Shown here in pieces: positions 11,945 to 24,500 of a DNA stretch of 64,000 nt. Position 1 is the stretch's first letter, and each line of letters opens with the position of its first letter. The notes under the pieces were generated by a model. That model saw only the letters and a program-made list of their open reading frames with translations, had not been told where the DNA came from and did no database searches. Source of the DNA: Paramecium octaurelia. Taxonomy: Eukaryota > Ciliophora > Oligohymenophorea > Peniculida > Parameciidae. The stretch spans positions 438,488-502,487 of the forward strand of contig CAJJDP010000046.1 of assembly GCA_905182995.1 (NCBI GenBank), written 5' to 3'. A program made the translations under genes and the position numbers.

Positions 11945-13324
11945 TCAACTTTCAACTTTTGGTTCCACCTTTTCTTTTTTATTCTATTATTTTTCAGTTG
12001 TTTATACCTAATTATCTTTTAAGGCTTGCATTTCTTTCTCAATTTACAGTTTATTTGTATCTAAATAATATTTAATATCCTCGACGATGGATTTGAATTT
12101 AAGGAATTGCGGAGTTTGGTATTTCTCAATGGTGTCAATTTATGCAATTTATTATTCTAAAAAGGTAAACTTGGTACAGTTAAAGATTGGATATAATCTA
12201 AGTCGATGCATTTCCTTCTATTCAAACACTTAGACAATCATTTCATAAACAACTTTAGCTTCAGATACTTCTTGAGGTTGGAGATTCAAATTGAAACATT
12301 GATAGAAGTCCTCCAAATTAACTTGATCTGTGTTCAATTTTACAGGATTATACCCCTTCTTAACCAGTTCTTCATTAAGTAGGTTGTGAATGTAGGTGTC
12401 ATTTTCAATATAGGTTTTGAATCTGTTGTTAAGGGTGAATTGAATCTTGTCTGCAGTTTTCTTTTCAAACTTAACAGTCAGACAATAGAAAATTTCAGGG
12501 TATGATTCCTGCCTTGATAGGAGTAATTGAAATATCCTTTTGATGAATCTCCTAGAGTGTACTTGGGTACAGAATTTTTCGTTTTAAGTTTTGGGTCTTC
12601 TTTTTTTAATGATTTTCCTGACGATGCGTATCATTTGATTTTTCTTACGATTCATTTTACCAGTTGCATAGGTTTCTTCTTCCTTCTTTTCATCTAGAAA
12701 TTTCTTAATTTTATTTAAATTAATGAATGTTTAGGCAATAGGTAGTTGTTATTCTTCGTAATCCTTCTTGTTATTCTTCCAGGATTCAAGTGGGGCTTTC
12801 TTCAATTACTCTTTTCCCTTTTGCATAAATTCCTGTAAATTTTGGTCTTGGAATATTTTTTCAAGTTTTTCCAAGAGTTTTTCTCTTTGATTGTAGATGA
12901 TTTTGGTGAGTTGACAGATGTTGGATGGTTGTGATTTTTGTAGGTAATGCTTGTATTTGTTTTCAAAGTTTTAGGCGATGGAGTTGAGTTGATTTAGTGA
13001 GTAGGTTTGATTGAGTATGTCATTTAGGTGGGTGTCTCTGGTGATCATTTCGAGTTCTTTGATATTCAACAGTTATTTAATGAGTGGTTTGGTGGCTTCG
13101 ATTGAAATGGTGTCTTCAGAATTCAAAACTCTTATAAACTGGAAGTATTGTAGAAAGGGGATGATGGGCAAATCAAAGTCTATGGCGTAGCATAGAATGA
13201 TTTTGGTGGCTATGTCTCTGATTTGTTTGTACTTGATTTCGGTTTGAATTGAAATCTGATGAGTTTGATCTAATGAATCATCATCTGAGTTGTCCTCCAA
13301 ACAGAAGGCTTCTAATTTTTTCAT
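11945..13324 (-). CDS. Unknown 459-aa Lys-rich helical protein
   Basis: An intronless frame of 459 codons, unusual here because almost every neighbour has introns. It starts MKKLEAFCLEDNSDDDSLDQ, and the first 40 residues are acidic. The body is mostly helical with a coiled-coil stretch (about 145-180, REKLLEKLEKIFQDQN). A strongly basic patch lies near residues 240-260 (MNRKKNQMIRIVRKIIKKRR). The tail is charged (EKQQNKKEKVEPKVES). No enzyme motif, signal or membrane span is visible, and I do not recognise the family. The basic patch would fit nucleic-acid or nuclear function, but this is only a suggestion. It starts 123 bp from the divergent COPA gene. Confidence 0.75.
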
Positions 13325-13447
13325 GTTTAATTAATGATTAAAATAAGGCATCGATGTTGAGAGGGTAGAAATTCATTGTAATATTTGGAAGCGAATATTA
13401 TTGTTAATTTATAATAAATATTATATAATTATATACGTGTAATAAAT

Positions 13448-16400
13448 ATGTTTATCAAATTTCAGAGACGTTCAGATCGCGTAAAAAGCGTGTCTTTCCA
13501 TCCTCATCGTCCTTGGGTGTTGAGTGCACTTCATTCCGGCGTGATAGAACTAATTGATTACAGGATCAAAAAACGAATAGCAACATATGAGGATCACAAA
13601 GGAGCAGTTCGATCAGTTCAATTCCATCCATAGTTGAATCTGTTCTGTTCTGGAGGAGACGATTTCACAGTGAGAGTGTGGAATTTCAAATAATGTCAAT
13701 TTACATTGAAGGGACATCTAGATTATGTCCGATGTGTTACCTTCCATCCAACCAATCCTTGGGTGTTATCTGGATCTGATGATCAAACAGCCAGAGTCTG
13801 GAACTATTAAAGCAGATAAACCATAGCCATCCTAACAGGACATACCCATTACATAATGTCCTGTCATTTCCATCCAACTCAGGATTTCATAGTGACATGC
13901 TCATTAGATCAAACTGCCAGGCTGTGGAATTATGGAGTGCTTAAATAGAGATATGCATAAAAGAAGAATCAAGAGTATGTACTCTCAGGAGCAGAAGTAT
14001 AGGTGATTGCAATCATGGATGGACATAAAGACTAACTCAATTGGTGTGCATTTCATAAATCAGAACCATTCATTATCACAAGTGGCGATGATAAAAATAT
14101 CAAAATGTGGAAATACAATGAAAACAAAGCCTGGGAATTCGATTCACTTACAGGACACACCAATAATGTTTGTTGTGCTGAGTTCCATTCAAAAGGAGAT
14201 GTCATTATCTCAGATTCTGAAGATCACACCATTAGAATTTGGGATTCTGCTACCAGAAAGTAAATTGCACTCTTTGAGAACCACCATTTCGATCGTTATT
14301 GGATCGTAGCCTGTCATCCCAACAATTACTATTTTGCTTGCGGTTCTGATACTATGCTTCAAGTATTCACTTTACACAAAGATCGAGTACCCGTACTCTT
14401 AGTTAATGAAAGGTATTTATGTATGGCAGAACAGAAAATACTCAAAGTCATCGAATTGAATTCAGGACAACAATAAACTATAAGAGATATCTCCACTCTC
14501 ATTACTCCAACTCCAACTGTACTCGAGGACAACATCGAATCCATTGAATACAACACCTACGACACCCAAAAAACACAATTAATGGTTAGATGCATTCGAT
14601 CTATCAAACAGGATTCTTCTCAATTAAAGAGACATTTGCTTATTGCATTTCAACCCTAGAAAGGAGACTCAGGTGTTAAATAGTTTAATTCGAAGTCAGC
14701 TTGCTTTATTGGCAAGAACAAAATTGCTCGGATCAATCAGGAATCATAAATTGAGTTATATAATTATGAAACAGAGGCAGTCTCTATAATTGATGACAAA
14801 GTGGCCTCAAAGCTATTCACAGCACCTGGAGGCAAATTATTAATATACAGAGATGCTAGACAACAGATTAAATCATTTCAAGAATTCTTAATATATAATC
14901 TTGCATAATGGAACAATAAAAACTATTTAGAGTTATTTGATCCACTTGCTAAACAGAGCTTACATTAAGTAGAATACTCAGATGCCAAATATGTTCAATA
15001 TCATGATTCCTATTTAATAGTATAAGGGAAACTAACATTGACTATCTTAACTAAACAACTTTAAAAATTAATTGAAATCAAAGAATAAGTCAATATTAAG
15101 TCATTTATTTGGGTTAATAACTTTATAATCTACACCACAAAAAGTTAAATTAAATATTTGTTATTGAATGGTGACACCGGAGTTTTAAAGTCTACTGAAA
15201 ACATTCTCTATTTGGTGAAGGGAGAAGAATAATAGTAAAATAAATTAAAATTAATAGCAGTTGATAACACTGCATAATACATCACTTAAGTATTGGATAT
15301 TCAGGAACCATTATTCAAAATTGCCATTTTAAATAAGGACCTAAGTGCAATTCATAAATTTGTAGAGATCAATTAGAATGAAGCTGTACTCTCCTACTTA
15401 TACTAAAAAAGATTAGCATCTGTAGCTTTAAAATTAGTCAAAGATAAATAGGGTATATCACTATTATATTATAATAGCTAAATTTTCACTTTCTTTGGAT
15501 TCTGGTAATTTAGAGCAGGCCTACAAAGCAGCAATCGAAATCAAGGATACAAATTTGTTTGAATAATTGAGGTCAGAGGCTCTAAGACAAGGAAATAGCT
15601 TATTGGTTGATGTCTGTGACTAATAACTCAATCAATTTGATAGATTGGCCTTTTTATATCTGTGTACGGGTAACACTGAAAAATAAGAGAAATTACAAAA
15701 CATATAACCAAATTACATTTATTAATCTTAAACTTCAAAATTGAAATCTATCAAATAGAATCTACCAAAATTAGCTCAAATTGTAGATCATCTCAATGGC
15801 AACAATTAGAAATTGGATAAGAATCAATCAGAAACGATTGAGTGGATTAAATCACTCGGGGGAAGTCAAGCTTTAATACCACCAATTCCTATCATGAAAT
15901 TTAAGAATGATCCATGGCCTCTTTATTAAATGAATGAGTAAGATATAATCAATCTTGAAGTTACTGAAGAATCAGTTGTGCCTTAGGACATATTCACAAT
16001 CTAAAAATAAGTAATAGAAGAAGTGCAAGTAGAAGAATAAATTAATAATGATGGCTAATGGGGACTAGAGGATGAACCAGAAGAAGAGTTCTTTGAACCA
16101 AAAGTAATACAAGAAAAGGATAAGAGCATAGATGAACAAGCCTTAAGGGGAGTATTCTTGGAATAAAAAGGAGAAGTGGCTGTCAAGTATTTCGCTGCAG
16201 GAGATTACGAAGAAGGCATAAGATTGTTAAAGCAACAAATAAATTTGAATAATCACTAATAGCTATTGAAATTATTAACAGGTGGAACTTCATTTTAAGT
16301 TTTATCTTCAATCCCTTATTTAAGTAATTCTACTCTGCCAGTTAAATTAAATCGACTGAATGAAGTTAAGACTCTTATCAAATAAGGTATGCACTTTTAA

Positions 16401-17046
16401 TCTATTCTAGGATACAAATTTACAACCGATGCCAAATTTGAAGAAGTCAGCAATTGTTTTTAATAGGTGTTACAAAAACTATTACTTACAGATTTTGAAA
16501 CAAGCCAAATAGAAGAAGTCAAAAAGTACATTAATATTAGCAGGAATTATATGATTGCCATGAGATGTGATTCACTCAAAAAAGAATGCAACGCTTTAGA
16601 GATGGCTTGCAAAATGGCAACAATAGAATTACTACCTTCTCATAGAATCTTAGCCTTGAGATAAGCTCTTAGTATCAGCTACAAATAGAAGAACTTTATC
16701 ACATGCTAATAGATAGCCAAGAAGCTAATTGAATTGTTGAAAAATGATACAACTCAAAAACCAGAAGTTCTATAAAATGCATAAAAAGTAAGAATTGCTA
16801 TTAATTATATAGTATGAGAAAGCATCATAATAATAAAATACAAATGCAATATAAATCGATTTCAATCAAAGTTGGCTCAATGAATAGCCTATTTACTCTG
16901 TAAATACACTCAAAAATATTTAAAATTATAAGACATGTCCATATGATGGAAGCACATACGAAAACGATTATTCATAACTTTGTTTGGTTTGTGGATTGTG
17001 TTTAGTTGGTAAAGCTCCTGGACTGAAAAACCTCCAATAACCTTGA
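13448..17046 (+). CDS. COPA: Coatomer alpha subunit (alpha-COP)
   Basis: A 1174-aa protein with introns at 15453-15477, 16387-16410 and 16788-16812. The N-terminus [20 protein letters not shown] opens a WD40 propeller. Repeated GH...W[DN] units follow ([56 protein letters not shown]) up to about residue 310. The second propeller and the alpha-solenoid follow. An acidic linker (residues about 870-910) precedes the C-terminal domain, which ends with the Cys-rich [20 protein letters not shown] block that binds epsilon-COP. Family length is about 1200. The subunit is part of the COPI coat for Golgi-to-ER traffic, and its propeller binds KKxx signals. I see no missing part. Confidence 0.97.
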
Positions 17047-18103
17047 GTCGGTATAACAAGAGATCTGTAAATTATTATGCTTTATTTTTATACGATAATT
17101 TCATTTTTATTCTAATATAATTACTTTAAAATACATTTCTTTTAATTTTCATAATTAGAAATAACCTCTTAAATGACTATTACCCTAGATAAATTATATA
17201 TGATCTACCATATTTAGCATAAAAATGATAGATTATAATTAAAAACAGCTAAGAAAATTATTATTATAAATATATTAAAATTAAAGATTAAGTAATTTTG
17301 TTTTGAATCATTAAAAAAAAGTAGCATCTTATTCAAAACAACCACTTTAATATCTAGAAAGTCAAATTTAATCAAAATTCTTATTAAATTGTTTAAAATC
17401 GAATTTTTAGATAACTTGAATAAGTTAGAATATGTATCATAAATTAAAGATAAATTTGATAAATAATAAAGAGTTGGAAAATTAACAATTTAATATTTCT
17501 TGATGAATCATAAATAATTTACTAATTACATAAACATAGCGATCACATTAAAATGTACTTCTAAAATGAATAAAATTAAAAAAAATCTATATTTTATCGA
17601 AAAAACAATTACTAAAAATATTAAAATTAAGATTTTTATCTGGTCAAAAATTTTAATTTAAAGTCTTCTGCTAAATTTAGTTCGACTAAATGCAGAGCTA
17701 ACAAATGAATTAAAATTTAAACTGATTGACTCATTAAACAATAATATGGTGATTTAATTATTAAAACCTAAAGAAAGGGACTATATGAAAATCTTCTTAA
17801 CTTTAGAATTTCTAATTAAGAATACTGGTAACTTAATGTAATATAGATAATAATAAAGTATAAATATAACTTATATATTTTGCTTCATAGTTTTTATAAC
17901 AAATTTAAAAAACTAAATACTATTTTATAACCCTTAAAAATATTGAAAATGCTTTAATACACTATTTAATCAACTACTCTGTCTTAAACAGAAAGAAAGG
18001 ATTGGGTATTTTAATTCCCAACCCCTTAATTTTATTCTGCTGCTGAAATAATATAAGAATTCCAAATCCAAGATTTGAGATATATATATTTATTTAATAT
18101 ATT
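17047..18103. other. Long AT-rich intergenic region with one stem-loop
   Basis: About 1.06 kb with no supported gene between COPA and AP2M1. The only structure seen is a stem-loop at 17667-17696. It has a 7-bp inner stem closed by a TCG loop, a 3-nt bulge and a 5-bp outer stem. The rest is AT-rich with short A-tracts. Confidence 0.5.
17667..17696. repeat. Imperfect inverted repeat / potential stem-loop
   Basis: The outer arms TCTGC (17667-17671) and GCAGA (17692-17696) pair, as do the inner arms ATTTAGT (17675-17681) and ACTAAAT (17685-17691) around a TCG loop. A TAA bulge sits on the 5' side. It is the only GC-containing fold I noticed in this spacer. It could be part of a small ncRNA or mere chance. 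Confidence 0.35.
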
Positions 18104-19504
18104 ATGATTAGTTCAATTGTGTTTATAAATCATAAGGGAGAAATCCTTATTTATCGGGTGTATAAGGATGACATCACAAGAAGTGAGACTACACAATTTT
18201 GTGCTAAAATAGTGGCCACAAAAGAAAATAAGGAATGTCCAATAATCAATATTGATGGTAAAAAATGATATTTAAAATTCAAGGAACATCATTTATCCAT
18301 ATTACGATAAAAGACATCGTAGTATTAGCCACAACAAAAGTAAATGTAAATGTAGCAATGACCTTACAATTTCTTTATTAATTAGTACGAGTACAATATT
18401 AAATCCTAGGTTAAAGTGTGCAGAGCTTACTTCGGTGGAGAATTTGATGAAAATTGTATAAAAAAGCATTTTGTGCTTATTTATGAAATACTGGATGAAG
18501 TAATGGATTATGGTGTTCCTTAAATAGCAGATGCAGATCTTTTGAAAAAAGTATCATGCTTAATACTAATGTTTAATAGTACATTTAAGAAGGAGGACTG
18601 AAGCCAGAGCTAATGAATGACGTAGAAAAGTTGAAACAATTAACATCCTAAGCAACTGGAGCCACATCTTGGAGGCCTCCAAATCTAGTGTATAGAAAGA
18701 ATGAAGTGTACTTGGATGTCATAGAGAGTGTGAATGTGTTGATGTCAGTGAAAGGGACAATCTTGAAGGCAGACGTGGCTGGATCAATTTAGGTGAAATG
18801 CTTATTGTCTGGAATGCCAGAATGTAAATTTGGAATGAATGATAAATTGCTGATGTAGAGAGAACCTCGTAAGCCTGGTTAAACGACAACTGACAAAGGT
18901 ATCACAATTGACGACCTGAAATTCCATCAATGTGTCAAATTGCCTAAATTTGATAAGGAAAGAGCAATCACATTTATTCCCCCTGATGGTTAATTTGAGT
19001 TGATGACCTATAGGATTACTGAGAATATTAATTTGCCTTTCAAAATCATGCCTGTATATAATGAGTTAGGTAAGAACAAACTAGAAATTCGAGTCAAAGT
19101 ATTAAGATATTTGAATATTTAAGATTAAATCTATTTTTGAGAAGAATCTATTTGCTACAAACTTAGCCATAAAAATTCCAGTGCCCAAGAATACTGCAAA
19201 TGTTAACACAAATTCAGCAATCGGGAAAGCCAAACATGAACCAGATTAGCAAGGAGTGATTTGGAGAATAAAGAAGTATCCTGGAGACTTTGAAGCACTA
19301 TTACGTTGTGAAATCGACTTAGGTTAAACAACTAATTAATAGCCTTGGATTAAGCCACCTATTTCGATGGAATTTTAGGTGCCCATGTTTACAGCAAGTG
19401 GATTGAGAGTGAGATTCTTGAGAATCTATGAAAAAGCCGGGTATAAACCAACGAAATGGATTAGATATATCACAAAAGCTGGTGAGTATTTGCATAGATT
19501 GTGA
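18104..19504 (+). CDS. AP2M1: AP-2 clathrin adaptor medium subunit (mu2)
   Basis: A 431-aa protein, close to the usual 435, with introns at 18258-18283, 18385-18409, 18551-18579 and 19099-19123. The longin-like N-terminal domain reads [20 protein letters not shown], then [19 protein letters not shown]. After a linker the mu-homology domain starts near residue 160 ([20 protein letters not shown]). It continues through [27 protein letters not shown] and the C-terminal [19 protein letters not shown]. The N-terminal half matches mu2 (family pattern KNFVLIYELLDE) better than mu1. The adaptor selects Yxx-phi cargo at the plasma membrane. The linker region TSQATGAT contains Thr residues near where mu2 is phosphorylated in animals; this is only a position match. 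Its stop is 26 bp from that of the convergent gene. Confidence 0.93.
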
Positions 19505-19530
19505 AAATACAATAATCCAAAATATATTTA

Positions 19531-20661
19531 TCAATTATCATTATGTGTCTTGTACCTTATGTTACGAGCCTTGCTTTAATATTTCAAAGTTTGATAAGAT
19601 TGATAGATTTTATGAGCTTGTTTGATATTGGGAGTATGAGGTCTTTACTTAATTTGTAACTGTTTCTTGGGTTCTGCCAATCTATCTTGTTGTTTGGATG
19701 GACAAGCACTGCTAATCCGCAAAGGACCTGTCTTTTGATAATTTCTGAGTTGCCTTTGAAATTGGATTTCGACATTGTCCCACCAATTACATGGATTGCA
19801 TTATCCACCATCATTTACTATTACAAAATAATCTCTCCCACTTCCATCCCCCCAATACTTCGTAGTTTTGATGGGTATTTGAGGTGGTAGATTCCCAGAA
19901 CGTCCCAGATTGCTATTTGATTTTGTGAGGTAATGCATTTTCTCGAACTCATGATTTGCTTGAGGAGCTATTTGAGATTGCAGAGTCTGATTCATCTGTC
20001 CCCCATTAAACTTGCTTATGTAAGAATCCCTGTGATCAACTATGTTAAATACCTCCCTGTGCCGTCGTTATGATAATTGTTCACTTTTGGCTACAATCTG
20101 CAAAATACTTAGCGAGCTGCCATTATAATAATTAATTAATCATTTCTACAATTCTCTTAATAAATGTGCTAAATAGATCAATGGATTGAATTCAAGAGCC
20201 TCTCTTTGCTACTTCATTTGCTATTTCAAATGCTGCAATTCTTGTTTATCTGGGGCTTCCTCGTCATCTTGATCCTCTTGAATCTGATTCAACGCCAGAT
20301 TGATTTCCTTCTTCATATCCTGAGGACTCATGTCATCTATTGAGATTCCTGCCGGAGCCTGTATTTGGTGATTTATCGGAAAGATGGATTCATCGTTTTT
20401 AATCAGTTATGAACTCATCCCCATTAAATCATCATTCTCTGCAGAACCCTGAGACGAGGATTCATATGCTGATCCCAATTCATTTTTCAATCTCTGTTTC
20501 TCTACTTTCTTTTGTTCAATCCTGTCAAATATTTTAATTTTCTTCAATCTTTCCTAATGTTTTCTCACTTCCTCTGTCTTTACAATATGGTCTATCAGCT
20601 GCACTAAAGCAGTGTGTAATTTCGGGTACACTTGATTCTCTAAGTATTCTATTTCCTCCAT
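19531..20661 (-). CDS. Unknown protein with GDGSGRD motif
   Basis: A 365-aa protein with a single 33-nt intron (20117-20149). That intron carries an in-frame TGA and is a multiple of three, so retention would truncate the product. The N-terminal 60 residues are helical (MEEIEYLENQVYPKLHTALV, then a basic coiled coil). Residues 75-150 are acidic and low-complexity. The C-terminal third holds YWGDGSGRDYFVIVNDGG followed by CNPCNWWDNVEIQF and a basic Q/K-rich tail. The GDGSGRD-type block reminds me of short repeats in ciliary proteins, but I cannot verify this. No enzyme signature is seen. The convergent arrangement leaves 26 bp to AP2M1. Confidence 0.75.
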
Positions 20662-20916
20662 TGTTCGAATTGAATTTTATAACTACATTAATTAATCTTC
20701 ATTATTCTGATAATCATTTTTCTAATTCCAAATCCATAAATTGAATTTTCCATCATATATTTAACTATCTTGGATTGTGAAATAAATTGACCATCTTTTT
20801 GATTAAAAATAGGAAATTCTCTTTAATAGATTGTCTATTATTTTATGTTTTAAGTGTTGAAATTACACTTAGTAATACCATAACTACATAAAATCTTTGT
20901 TTAATGTTGAATTTTA
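20662..20916. other. Spacer
   Basis: About 255 bp of AT-rich sequence upstream of the GDGSGRD gene; it probably holds that gene's promoter. No frame supported. Confidence 0.4.
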
Positions 20917-21505
20917 GGTGAAGTTTGGTGATCAATAGGAAGAGTCTTGTCAAAGTAAATTGAGAAAATTAATTTAAACTGATCAGTCAATTGGAAGAAT
21001 AACTACAAGATATACATATTCAAGTAGAACAGATGAACAAAATATTTATGGGGTTATACTTCAATAAGAAATTTAAAATGCTATTAAATTCAACAATAAA
21101 GTAGAAATCGATATTCTTACTGGATAAGATTGTATAGATAATGTTCTCATCCATAAAAGGAAATTTAATTAATGAATTATGTCTTATTATTATAATAATT
21201 TTATCCTTACTTGGTCAGAATTTCAATAATTTAAGACAATATTTAGATTCTTTTAATTAAGAAAAACATTATTGAATGAGAGTTAAGATCAGTATAAGTA
21301 TACTTATAGAGTTGCTTCATTAGTAAAAGAATTTGAAGAATTCTATAGATCAGTTTTAATAAAAATAATGAATTGCCTGCTAATGAATGCACATAATTTA
21401 TAATATATTTCATAGAAAAACTTTCAGAAACAAAACAAGAACCGTAACTAATTTAATCAAAAAATTGAAATCATTAAGCAAGCATATGTATGGTTTACTT
21501 AATGA
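20917..21505 (+). pseudogene. Uncertain coding fragment, possibly a decayed gamma-tubulin-complex-like gene
   Basis: Two open blocks in the same frame are separated by TGA near 21172-21174. The first (about 20917-21171) contains SIGRITTRYTYSSRT. The second (about 21180-21505) contains FILTWSEFQQFKTIFRFFQL and VKEFEEFYRSVLIKIMNCLL. The second block faintly resembles the C-terminal region of Spc97/Spc98 (GCP) proteins, where a YNxIFRxLLxLKR helix is followed by a helix with FVxxLQ. I found no start codon and no intron set that joins the blocks cleanly. It may be a degenerate gene or a gene I failed to model. Confidence in the family is low. Confidence 0.3.
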
Positions 21506-21586
21506 ACCAAGTTTCTAATCTTACTTTAGATAAACAATTGGAAGTTTATTATAAAAATATAAATATATAGATATATATATTTTAAT

Positions 21587-24500
21587 TCAAAGAAGATATT
21601 TCATCAAATCTTTTGCAGCCATAGCAATAGATTTGTCTTCCTTTTGATATTTTTCCAAAACTTATACTAAGATTTCTTTCTTTTCTATCTTAAATGGTTT
21701 TTGTTCGTTTAATACAACCATCCAATGTAACAATTTAATGATTCTCTTATTCAGTTAAGGACATAGTAATGGAATTAATTAATTAAATAATTACTACCTT
21801 ATTTATGATAGTTTTCCTGGATAAAAATATGCCAAATGCAACATATAAGTTAACAAAGTTAATTGGCATCCTGGAGTAGAAATACCGATTAATTGTTAAG
21901 CATATTGAAGGGTGAAATAGAATTGATCTTAAAAAAATAAGAATTCTTATGGGAACGGTTAAGGAATCAAGGTATTATCTGGACTTACTACTAGTTTGTT
22001 GTTCCCTCTTTGTAATTCATTGATTATTTTGCTTGTGATTGCTACCATAATAGAAGATAGATCCTCGAAAGCCCATTCTTACTTCTACTTTGTAAATTAC
22101 ACAAATATTTGAACAGATTTGTCTAAAGTTTAATACTTGATTTATACCAATAATTTAGAATTGCTTGAGATCTTCAATTGAACTGCCTTCTACAATCTTC
22201 TAAATGATATTCAAAGTATGGCCTGTGATATTATTACTATCTGGCTTGTACATGTCTAATATAGCCTAGAGGACTTCATATCTTTTGAAGTGAGGGAGAA
22301 AGAGCGAGTTGTAAGTTAGGAGAATTGATGCTAATTTGAGTGCATAAAATGGCAAGGGAGGTTATTCTTAGAATAATTCCTTCAACAAAGGGAGTATGAG
22401 AGTAATTATGATATTATTCAATTCATTAGAGTAAGGCTTCAAGAAATTAGGATAGTCGTAGATCCCCTCTTCCTGCAATAGAGCACTTAGTAGATCTATG
22501 ATCAACTTCAAAAACATAAATTTAGTTTCGGTGCTCTATTACTTAACCATGTAATCAATACAATTTTTGAGCACTTGTTAAATAATTACTTATTGTTGCT
22601 TTATTAAAATCTTTGAGTTAGTACACATTTTGGACATAATATTCAATAAGGTGGTTTGAATTTGAGTTTTATTCTTAGATAATGACAATAATTCTGTTAG
22701 AATTGGTAAATACTGAGAGGAAAATAAGGATTGTTGTAAGACTGGAGTTTGTGAGTATTAGAATAACACATTTAAATAGTTGCCATTAGTTTTCTTTGGA
22801 GAGTATTCCATCAATTATGAGTCAGTCAATGATTGATTAATCTAAGTGATCATAATAGGAGTGCAATCACATAGTTATTGTACTAAATGTTATAAGCACT
22901 ATTTCAAATAATCATTATTGTCTCTGAGTCCTTTGTCTAGAATTTGATAGAATCTTAATTGTTCTTCTGATAGATTGATAAGTGTGACTATATTGAATTT
23001 AATCATCAACATCAATGCAATGGCTGCCTTCCCTCTACTGACAGCGTTACCATGATCCAATAAATAAACTAACCCTTTTATTAATTAAGCTAATTTTTAA
23101 TAAGAAATCGTATCATACATTCTTCCATCAATAATTTATTGACAGCATTTGAGGCCAATTAAGATACATTATTGCTTGATGAATCTTGTGTGCTAACACT
23201 CTGTAGAAGATGAATATTGAATATTGTAATCATAGCTTATTATACTCTCTGTAAGTTATCTAAAAATATCTAGACTAATTAAGAGAAATATAAATACCGA
23301 AACCAAACTTTTCAAGCCAAGATTCTACATAAACACATCAACTTATTGATTATCTAACATCAATAGATTAGCTAAGGTAATGGCACAACTAATTCTTAAG
23401 CTATCGTTTTTAGTAGACAAAAAGCATTGGAGAATCATCAAGACTATTTCTGATTTGGCAAATCTCTACCCTATAGATATCGATTAGGATGAGATGTTTT
23501 CAATGGTTTTAATGCAGTAGAATTTCACTAATTAGATGATATAGATTTGTACCGATTTCATCTTCATTCTGAGATTTAATAACCTTAATCAATTAATTGA
23601 AGCTAATGTTACTCATCTTCCAATAAGGATTCTAAGGATCTTCTTCCATCTGAGTTGCCCCATAAAATAAGTATTCTCCCAAAGCTGCTGCTGCTTTTCT
23701 TCGTACATTATTCTATTCCTTTGAGTTTAATATTTCCACCATGGCTTCTGGTATTCCATGTTATGAAACTTCAGGTTCAATAACAGTAGCATGTCGAAGC
23801 AATAACCCTAAGACACAGCAAATTCTGTATTTCAATTGGGTTAATTTACTAACTGTGAGTAACTTTAATAATAATTAAACATATGCTGAATTGATTAAAC
23901 GATTGGCTGCATTAGATGTCTAAATAATTTATTCAAAGTAATTGAGAATATTTAATTATTCCTATTATTTAGCTACCTGTAACGAATTGTAAATTTATTC
24001 AAAGTGATATTCAATTTAATCAGTTTCAATATTTCGATTAACGTCATCTGCATTAATATATTAAAAAGGTAATGATTCCTTGGCAAATGTAGCATCTATT
24101 GATTTTTCAATCTCTCTATTACCAATGATAGGCTTGACTGAATTATCAGAACTATGAGTGAACAATTAATCGATAGGAATTAATTGATCATTTTCATTTG
24201 CCTTCTTTTATTAAGGTGTAATTCCACCAGGAATAGGCGATTAATTAAGAAGACTTTGAGTAGATGGATGCACCGAATCCTTCTTGATAGTGAATGGTTT
24301 CTGTTGCAAATGAGGCGAATTTATAGAATTTAAATCTGATTAAACATTAGTTTAGAATTCTTCAGGTTATTTATCAATTTCATCATCGTCTTACTATTAT
24401 TCTGATCCTATCAATATTTCTTAATCTTTGTTTGTTAACTTAAAATCCTTCTCATTACTACTAATCTATTTATGATATTATTGTTGTTGAGAACTGCTGG

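Noticed and set aside
17661-17715. Possible tRNA because of a GTTCGAC-like loop
   Set aside because: The flanking bases do not form a T arm with 5 bp and no acceptor, D or anticodon arm can be found around it.
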